Assembly: GCA_019359375.1 (NCBI GenBank)
Contig: JAHHHL010000050.1
Location: 1-44,976 of the forward strand
DNA length: 44,976 nt
DNA from: Lyngbya sp. HA4199-MV5
GTDB taxonomy: Bacteria > Cyanobacteriota > Cyanobacteriia > Leptolyngbyales > Leptolyngbyaceae
Direction of reading: 5' to 3'
Of the stretch, positions 40,146 through 44,976 are shown piece by piece; within the stretch, counting starts at the first letter, position 1; every line of letters begins with the position of its first letter. The translations under genes and the position numbers were made by a program. Below the pieces are notes generated by a model. The model saw nothing but the letters and a program-made list of their open reading frames with translations, was not told the origin of the DNA and did no database searches.

Positions 40146-40170
40146 AAATTTGATTAGAGTCTGCATGACA

Positions 40171-40197
40171 AAAAAAGGGAGCGATCGCTCCCCTTTT
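40171..40197 (-). terminator. psaC rho-independent terminator containing HIP1
   Basis: GGGAGCGATCGCTCCC (40177-40192) is a perfect palindrome whose centre is the HIP1 octamer. On the minus strand it is followed by TTTTTTT, about 50 bp after the psaC stop, making a strong terminator. On the plus strand it is followed by CTTTTG, so it may also back up hemJ termination. Confidence 0.85.
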
Positions 40198-40240
40198 GCT
40201 TTGAACCCACATGGATCAAACAAACGTGATAACAACGTTT

Positions 40241-40534
<294 letters not shown>

Positions 40535-40729
40535 TCATCAAGGGCAGATCGAACCGCTGAAGGCTTTAGAGTCAACGCCAAGTTTACATCACCGCCGGAA
40601 GGCTCTCCGAGAAAAGGCTGTAAAACTTCAAAGAATGTAATAGTTAACAGTCAGTCGTTGCTCAAGCTAGCATCAGCGGAGTTTTCCAACGACAGGCAGT
40701 GGATCTATATCCAAACCCCTATGACCGAT

Positions 40730-41002
40730 TTATGGTCCTGCAAAGACAGCATCTTCAACGTCTTGCCGACTTAACGAGTATTTAAACGATCGCTGCACCG
40801 TGTAGTCCTGATCGTTTGGCTGCTTGTAGCGCACCGTGAGTTGATCAATATCCAAACAAAGCTCTGCCTTCCAACTGGGATGCTGAATGTGCCAGCAGTG
40901 CCGCGCTGAGCGGTCTTGTTCGCATCCTTTGACCCTCAGCCATTGCTCAATTTCGGGCAGGGGATGGTTGTAAAGGGGAGTATCAGCGGCAGGAAGTGAC
41001 AT
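40730..41002 (-). CDS. DUF3143-family protein
   Basis: From the ATG at 41002 (MSLPAADTPLYNHPLPEIEQWL) the protein has 90 residues. Alternative in-frame ATGs at 41029 and 41074 exist; the last lies inside the mobile element at 41058-41188 and is unlikely to be native. The blocks TPLYNHPLPEIEQWLRVKGCEQD, WKAELCLDIDQLTVRY and RSFKYSLSRQDVEDAVFAGP match the small cyanobacterial/plastid DUF3143 family. Function is unknown. It lies downstream of a J-domain gene on the same strand. Confidence 0.82.
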   Translation of the reverse strand: MSLPAADTPLYNHPLPEIEQWLRVKGCEQDRSARHCWHIQHPSWKAELCLDIDQLTVRYKQPNDQDYTVQRSFKYSLSRQDVEDAVFAGP

Positions 41003-41057
41003 TGACGTATTACGAGGGAGAGAGAACATAAGTGTTACGGAGGGAGCGGTACGGGAG

Positions 41058-41188
41058 CTAGGGGCTGTCATCAATTACGACTATACATACTTTGCAGCAA
41101 TGGTTCCAGCCCCTAGCTTTGTGTGTTGGGACGGGCGCGATAATGCTGACACCGCAAGGTTTTGAGCTGAATTGATGACGCGCCCTAG
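41058..41188. mobile_element. 131-bp MITE-like element between the J-domain and DUF3143 genes
   Basis: The ends CTAGGGGCTGTCATCAATT (41058-41076) and AATTGATGACGCGCCCTAG (41170-41188) are inverted repeats matching at 16 of 19 positions. CTAGGGGCT also occurs directly at both edges (41058 and 41185), a possible 9-bp target duplication if the element proper starts at GTCATC. The right half recurs at 131-186, next to the ISAs1-type transposase relic. There is no coding capacity, so it would move only with help from a transposase elsewhere. Confidence 0.7.
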
Positions 41189-41799
41189 GGGCTAATGCTC
41201 TCTGGTTGGGCAACGTCAACAGTGGGAGGCTCTGTTTGCACAGTTGCGGCTTGGCTATGATCGTTAGAGACAACCGTTTCCAGGGGGGGCGCTTGGGTCT
41301 GCGCTGTAATTGGCTGCAAAACGGCTTCACCTCTGGTAATTCCAATGGCGATCGCCAGCACCAGGCACCCCACAAACGTCAAGCCTAGAATAAAGAGAGC
41401 AAAGATTTCTCCAGGCGAGAGCGGTCGATCAGTGGGGTCAAGATAAGCCGATGAAGCTTGCGCGGTACGAACTGCCTTTTGCTCAGCGTGTAACGCCGAT
41501 TGCACCACAGGCACGGTAGAGTAGCCAATCTTACGATCGTACAGCGTGCGACGCTCAGGGTTACTCAGCGTTGCATATGCCTCATTGAGCTGCTGAAACT
41601 TGGCCGTGGCGATCGCAGCCGAAAGTGACGTGGTATCAGGATGATAGAGCTTGCTGAGATCTCGATAGGCTTGCCGGATTTCACGCACAGAAGCCGACGG
41701 GTGCAACCCCATTAACCCGTAATAGCTTGCAGCCACCACCTTTTGATGTAGTGCCCGCACCCCTTCATTCTCTTGTGGAGTCGCCCGATCCTGAGTCAC
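41185..41799 (-). CDS. J-domain membrane protein
   Basis: A 204-residue protein from a GTG at 41799. Residues 25-90 are a J domain with HPD at 53-55 (LSKLYHPDTTS), the motif that stimulates DnaK/Hsp70. One transmembrane helix lies at about 131-153 (EIFALFILGLTFVGCLVLAI). The remainder is a polar tail. The stop codon (41185-41187) lies inside the terminal repeat of the MITE-like element, so the last residues (about ESISP) may be element-encoded. The N-terminal J domain would face the cytoplasm. Confidence 0.85.
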   Translation of the reverse strand: MTQDRATPQENEGVRALHQKVVAASYYGLMGLHPSASVREIRQAYRDLSKLYHPDTTSLSAAIATAKFQQLNEAYATLSNPERRTLYDRKIGYSTVPVVQSALHAEQKAVRTAQASSAYLDPTDRPLSPGEIFALFILGLTFVGCLVLAIAIGITRGEAVLQPITAQTQAPPLETVVSNDHSQAATVQTEPPTVDVAQPESISP

Positions 41800-41907
41800 G
41801 CGAGAATCCTATTGCTTATCGCTTTAACGAGCTTAATACTTTTGCTTATTGTAACTGGGTTACGGATGCAGAGCCAAGGAAGAAATAGGGAATGAAGGCT
41901 TAAAAAA

Positions 41908-42060
41908 AGGCAGAAGGCAGGAGGCAGAGGGCAGAAGGCAGGAGGCAGAAGGATGAAGGCTAAAGAATAAATAGGGCAGAAGGCAGGAGGCAGAGGGCAG
42001 AAGGATGAGGGCTGAAGGCTGAAGGCTAAACAGGGCAGAAGGCAGGAATGTACACCCTGC
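41908..42060. repeat. Heptamer repeat tract GGCAGAA/GGCAGGA
   Basis: At least a dozen tandem or near-tandem heptamers, mixed with GATGAAGGCTAAAG-type units, fill the space between the J-domain and O-antigen-ligase-like genes. CCCCACACC-type units follow to 42085. Confidence 0.9.
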
Positions 42061-42077
42061 ACCCTATACCCCACACC

Positions 42078-43694
42078 CTACACCCCTCTCCTCACCCCTG
42101 CCCCCCTCGCCCCTCTTCTCCCGTACACCACTCCCGCGATCGCGGCTAACAACAGCCAGCCGAGTAGATTGATGCGGACATCAAACAAAGTGATATCCAG
42201 AAAACTGAAGAGGGCACAGCCTGTGAAGGCAACGAGGTAGCTGAAGTAAAGCAGGCGATCGCTCACCTCGTCGATCGCAATACGACTGAAAGAATGCTGA
42301 GACGCAAGTAAAAGACTACCTTGCACGACGACCCAACCGACCAGACTAAAGAAAAGGAGAGCAGCCGGGATGCCAGTTTCTGCTGCCAGCATCAGCAGTA
42401 AATTATGAGGATGCCCAATGAAGTACTGCATCTGTGCCTGGTACAGCGGGCTGAAGTTACGTAAGCCCCACCCTGTGAGCGGATGCTGTTGTGCCAATGA
42501 CCAGGCAAACTGCCACTGCGTACTGCGAAGCTGTGCTACAGGGCGATCGGTGTAAAGCTGATCGGTCAGCCTTGCCCAGAAAAATGCGGGGACGATCGTC
42601 CGCAGCCAATCTCGCAGTGGCACTGGAGCAAACGCGGCACCCAGCGCACTACTCACCACAATATCCACTCCGACCAGCAGCCAACGCCAGCCCAAATACA
42701 GCGCATACGCAAGACAGGCAAAAACCGCGATCGCCCAGGCATTGCGAGAATTGGTAAAGATAAGAGCGATCGCGTTGCCGAAGACGGCGATCGTCAGGAA
42801 TATTTTGGTGGGGTGTAGGGTGTAGGGGGTGGGGTATAGGGTGTAGGGGGTGGGGTGTACATTCTGCCTCCTGCCTTCTACTTCCTGCCATTTTCTAACA
42901 TCATTACCTTCTACTTCGCCCGTAGAGCCAACAACGTTACTTCCTAACTCCTGCCTCCTGACTTCTGCCTCCTGATCCCTTCTAACTTCACTGCCTCCTG
43001 CTTCGCTTGTGGAGCCATCAACGTTACCTTCTGCCTTCTGCCTCCTGCCTTCGGCCTCTCTAATGCCTTCTGCCTCCCTAATGCCTTCTGCCTTTCTTCC
43101 CCCAAACGCTTCTATCCACAACCCCAAACTCAACGTCAGTGTTATCGAGAGATAGCTTGCCAGCACATTGGCATAGAAGAAAATCGATGCCATGCGACCA
43201 GGAGGCGTGCCAGTTGGAGCGATCGACCAATCAATCAAAATCCACAGAATTTTGACATTGCCTGCCAAGCCTAGAAACTGCTGCCCCAGACCGATCACCA
43301 CGACGGGTACAGAGCCAATGACCAGCAGCCATGCCAAGCGGCGCAGTTGAGCAGGAGTCTGTATCAGCTCACTCAACCCGGCAAAGGCAAAAAAGAACGG
43401 CAGAAAATTAAAAAGACCCAAAAGCGCCTCTGTCCGCCGATATGCAAGAGCTGTACTAAGCAGCATCAGCAAGGTCAGCCCTGCCCAACCCCAATTGAGA
43501 GGGCGGCGTACCATCATCGGAAAGCGCTGTCTCCAGGTGCCGATCGCCGCTATCAAAATGCCCAGGCTACCCAGCAGTGAGCTAAACGGCAGCACCAAGA
43601 CAGCCCATTGAACGATCACCCAATCGGTCTGAAGCCAACGATCGGGATGGCGTTGGGTTGATGACAAGCCCTTCAACCAATCTCTAAATGTCAT
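42078..43694 (-). CDS. O-antigen ligase/polymerase-like membrane protein
   Basis: A protein of 538 residues from the ATG at 43694; a TTG at 43721 is also in frame. It has 10-12 hydrophobic helices. The Wzy_C region is clear: TGWGLRNFSPLYQAQMQYF followed by GHPHNLLLMLAAETG, the loop carrying conserved His of the O-antigen ligase/polymerase superfamily. It would join or polymerise surface polysaccharide at the membrane. About 100 residues (roughly 195-295), between two helices, are encoded by inserted repeats: RRQKAEG, EVRRQE and PTPYTLYPTPYTL peptides and two NVxGST-type cassettes. The frame is open throughout, so the protein may still be made. Confidence 0.8.
   Translation of the reverse strand: MTFRDWLKGLSSTQRHPDRWLQTDWVIVQWAVLVLPFSSLLGSLGILIAAIGTWRQRFPMMVRRPLNWGWAGLTLLMLLSTALAYRRTEALLGLFNFLPFFFAFAGLSELIQTPAQLRRLAWLLVIGSVPVVVIGLGQQFLGLAGNVKILWILIDWSIAPTGTPPGRMASIFFYANVLASYLSITLTLSLGLWIEAFGGRKAEGIREAEGIREAEGRRQKAEGNVDGSTSEAGGSEVRRDQEAEVRRQELGSNVVGSTGEVEGNDVRKWQEVEGRRQNVHPTPYTLYPTPYTLHPTKIFLTIAVFGNAIALIFTNSRNAWAIAVFACLAYALYLGWRWLLVGVDIVVSSALGAAFAPVPLRDWLRTIVPAFFWARLTDQLYTDRPVAQLRSTQWQFAWSLAQQHPLTGWGLRNFSPLYQAQMQYFIGHPHNLLLMLAAETGIPAALLFFSLVGWVVVQGSLLLASQHSFSRIAIDEVSDRLLYFSYLVAFTGCALFSFLDITLFDVRINLLGWLLLAAIAGVVYGRRGARGAGVRRGV
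42806..43105. repeat. ~300-bp repeat tract inside the O-antigen-ligase-like gene
   Basis: GTGTAGGGGGTGGG units, CTTCTGC/CTCCTGC heptamers, and two copies of the cassette also seen at 32877-32932 (42894-42950 and 42981-43035) lie in frame within the gene. Confidence 0.9.
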
Positions 43695-43748
43695 CGTTCG
43701 CTTGCCTGGAGCCGATGACAATACTGTTTAAAGTCTGGATAGCGATGG

Positions 43749-44630
43749 TTAAGCAAGTGCAAAACATTCAGCACGGGTAAGACGAATCTGAGCAAGGGCG
43801 TAAATGGTGGGAATAATGCGACCGTAGTTTGTGGCGATCGTCCGCCAGCCCAAGTCTGCTAAAAACCATGCCCACATTGCTGGACCCACCACCGCAAAAA
43901 TGCTGCGAACAGCGGTTAACCGTGCGGCGCTCAACGCCATCCCACGACGTGCGGTCTGCAATGCCACATAGTTTTGAAACTGAGTTGCGGCGATCGCGCC
44001 CCCTGCTGCCACGGCTTGCTGAGCCGCCTGATAGGTCGCAAAGTGAATCGCAAACTGACGCGCAATCTGCTGCACCAAAAGGGGACGTAGCACTGAGCTA
44101 ATAGCAATGGCACCACTGCCCTTTGCCAACAAACTGAGTGGATCTTGCTGAAGCGCCAGAGGCAGTTGGGGCAAGAGTTGAGACTTTGTGAGCGATCGCT
44201 GTAACCGAATCTTCAACGCGCCGCGCTCAGACACAGGCAACTGCTTCCAGGCACGCGACAGCAGCGACAGAAAAACTTCTGCCTCCAGATCGACGGTAGA
44301 TATCGAACCCTGATACGGCAATTTAAGATGCCGACAGACCTGAATCAAAATTTGACGATAGGTAAGTCGTTGCGTTTTACGACTCAGCACCGTCACCCCA
44401 TCCGCCGCCAAAAACCGAAACCGTTCTTCTAACGAACTCAACCAGGCTGAACGATCCTGACTTTGCACCGCGATCGGGTCAGCCGCATTCACATAATCCA
44501 GGGGATTAAACTTGGGGCGAAACAGAATCTCCGTCAAATCCTGCAACTCATCATCCGTCGCCAACTCCAACGCGGCTCTTAGCTCATCCACCCCTTGTTC
44601 CTCCCCATCCGTGAATTGATTCTGCTGCAA
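43749..44630 (-). CDS. YaaW-family protein
   Basis: A 293-residue protein from a TTG at 44630; a GTG 13 codons later is an alternative, and no ribosome-binding site decides. The opening ELRAALELATDDELQDLTEILFRPKFNPLDY is typical of YaaW/UPF0174 proteins. Residues about 60-175 are a helical domain (LAADGVTVLSRKTQRLTYRQIL). Residues about 190-275 are Ala/Gly-rich and hydrophobic and may be two membrane hairpins. The family's function is unknown; some members associate with stress conditions. Confidence 0.75.
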   Translation of the reverse strand: MQQNQFTDGEEQGVDELRAALELATDDELQDLTEILFRPKFNPLDYVNAADPIAVQSQDRSAWLSSLEERFRFLAADGVTVLSRKTQRLTYRQILIQVCRHLKLPYQGSISTVDLEAEVFLSLLSRAWKQLPVSERGALKIRLQRSLTKSQLLPQLPLALQQDPLSLLAKGSGAIAISSVLRPLLVQQIARQFAIHFATYQAAQQAVAAGGAIAATQFQNYVALQTARRGMALSAARLTAVRSIFAVVGPAMWAWFLADLGWRTIATNYGRIIPTIYALAQIRLTRAECFALA

Positions 44631-44644
44631 TTATTCTAGCCAAT

Positions 44645-44830
44645 GGAGTGAGGAGTGAGAGGTGAGGGGCAAGGAGTGAGGAGTGAGGAGGTTAGCGGTC
44701 AGCGGTCAGCAGTCAGCGAACCCTGCGGGAAGCAAGCTACAGCTTTTTATCCTTTAGCCTTCATCCTTCCCCCTTCCCCCTTCCCCCTTCCCCTCCATCC
44801 CTCATTCCTTCTGCCCTCTGCCTCCTGCTG
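44645..44830. repeat. Short tandem repeat tract
   Basis: GAGTGAGGAGT units, GGTCAGCA-type units, CCCTTCC heptamers, then CTGCCCTCTG/CTCCTGC units. It is upstream of the YaaW-family gene. Confidence 0.85.
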
Positions 44831-44976
44831 CCTTTTTTAGCCTTCATCCCTTACTGGAGTTTAGACTAAAGAGCGAGGAAAGGCAGCCAGACCGAACGAT
44901 CTGACTGCTTAATAGTCAAGGACGTTTCAAATCACTTGACTATGAGTAATTTTGACAAGCTTCGAGCCTTTCGGCA
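44831..44976. other. Window end, no gene seen
   Basis: GCAGCCAGA and TCTGACTGC (about 44883-44909) form a small hairpin. No gene is recognisable before the window is cut. Confidence 0.4.

Overview
The window is chromosomal DNA from a cyanobacterium. The evidence is psaC (photosystem I subunit VII), a PrxQ-type peroxiredoxin, a HemJ-type protoporphyrinogen oxidase, the CPP1-like, DUF2811, DUF2499/DUF3593 and DUF3143 families, an acyl-ACP synthetase, and very frequent HIP1 octamers (GCGATCGC) in and between genes. Heptamer repeats (GGCAGAA/GGCAGGA and complements), as in filamentous cyanobacteria, and the TTTTCCACA form of the DnaA box suit a Leptolyngbya- or Oscillatoriales-like filament. The genus cannot be fixed from the sequence alone.

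Layout. 1-1262: gene-poor, decayed transposon debris. 1263-6816: PEP-CTERM protein, Ca2+/H+ exchanger, a strong hairpin plus terminator, a small membrane protein, a GAF protein with a degenerate histidine-kinase module, and a pentapeptide-repeat protein. 6975-9302: class III adenylate cyclase with a repeated C-terminal helical module. 9303-15164: short CDF transporter, acyl-ACP synthetase (aas), YlqD-like protein, pyruvate dehydrogenase E2. 15628-18828: two stress/envelope proteins, HU, RodZ-like protein. 19169-24978: HPPD, CPP1-like protein, tandem OmpR-type regulators, a small 2Fe-2S ferredoxin, cytoplasmic alpha-amylase. 25103-28318: DUF1003 protein, CobQ, Npun_F0494-family protein. 28713-32128: a guanidine-I (ykkC) riboswitch followed by a binding protein, permease and ATPase, presumably a guanidine importer. 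32319-36873: Nudix hydrolase, small conserved protein, PrxQ-DUF2499/3593 pair, TsaB, Uma2 nuclease, helical-repeat protein. 37096-38232: lone DppC-like permease. 38595-38678: six DnaA-box-like sites in one orientation at 11 or 21 bp spacing, a candidate replication origin. 39083-44630: DUF2811, HemJ, PsaC, DUF3143, J-domain protein, O-antigen-ligase-like protein, YaaW-like protein.

Most genes are single housekeeping or metabolic units. Clear functional groupings are few: riboswitch plus ABC importer, the two response regulators, peroxiredoxin plus its overlapping membrane protein, and J-domain plus DUF3143 proteins separated by a small mobile element. No CRISPR array, tRNA, rRNA, intact insertion sequence or prophage was seen.

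The most unusual signals are (i) the helically phased DnaA-box array far from any dnaA/dnaN; (ii) heptamer repeat tracts that sit between genes and also inside the reading frames of aas and the O-antigen-ligase-like gene, where they encode low-complexity peptides; (iii) the cyclase with an unnamed ~78-residue module repeated three to four times; (iv) a guanidine importer operon with no guanidine-degrading gene in view; and (v) several small palindromic or MITE-like elements, one of which supplies the stop codon of the J-domain gene.
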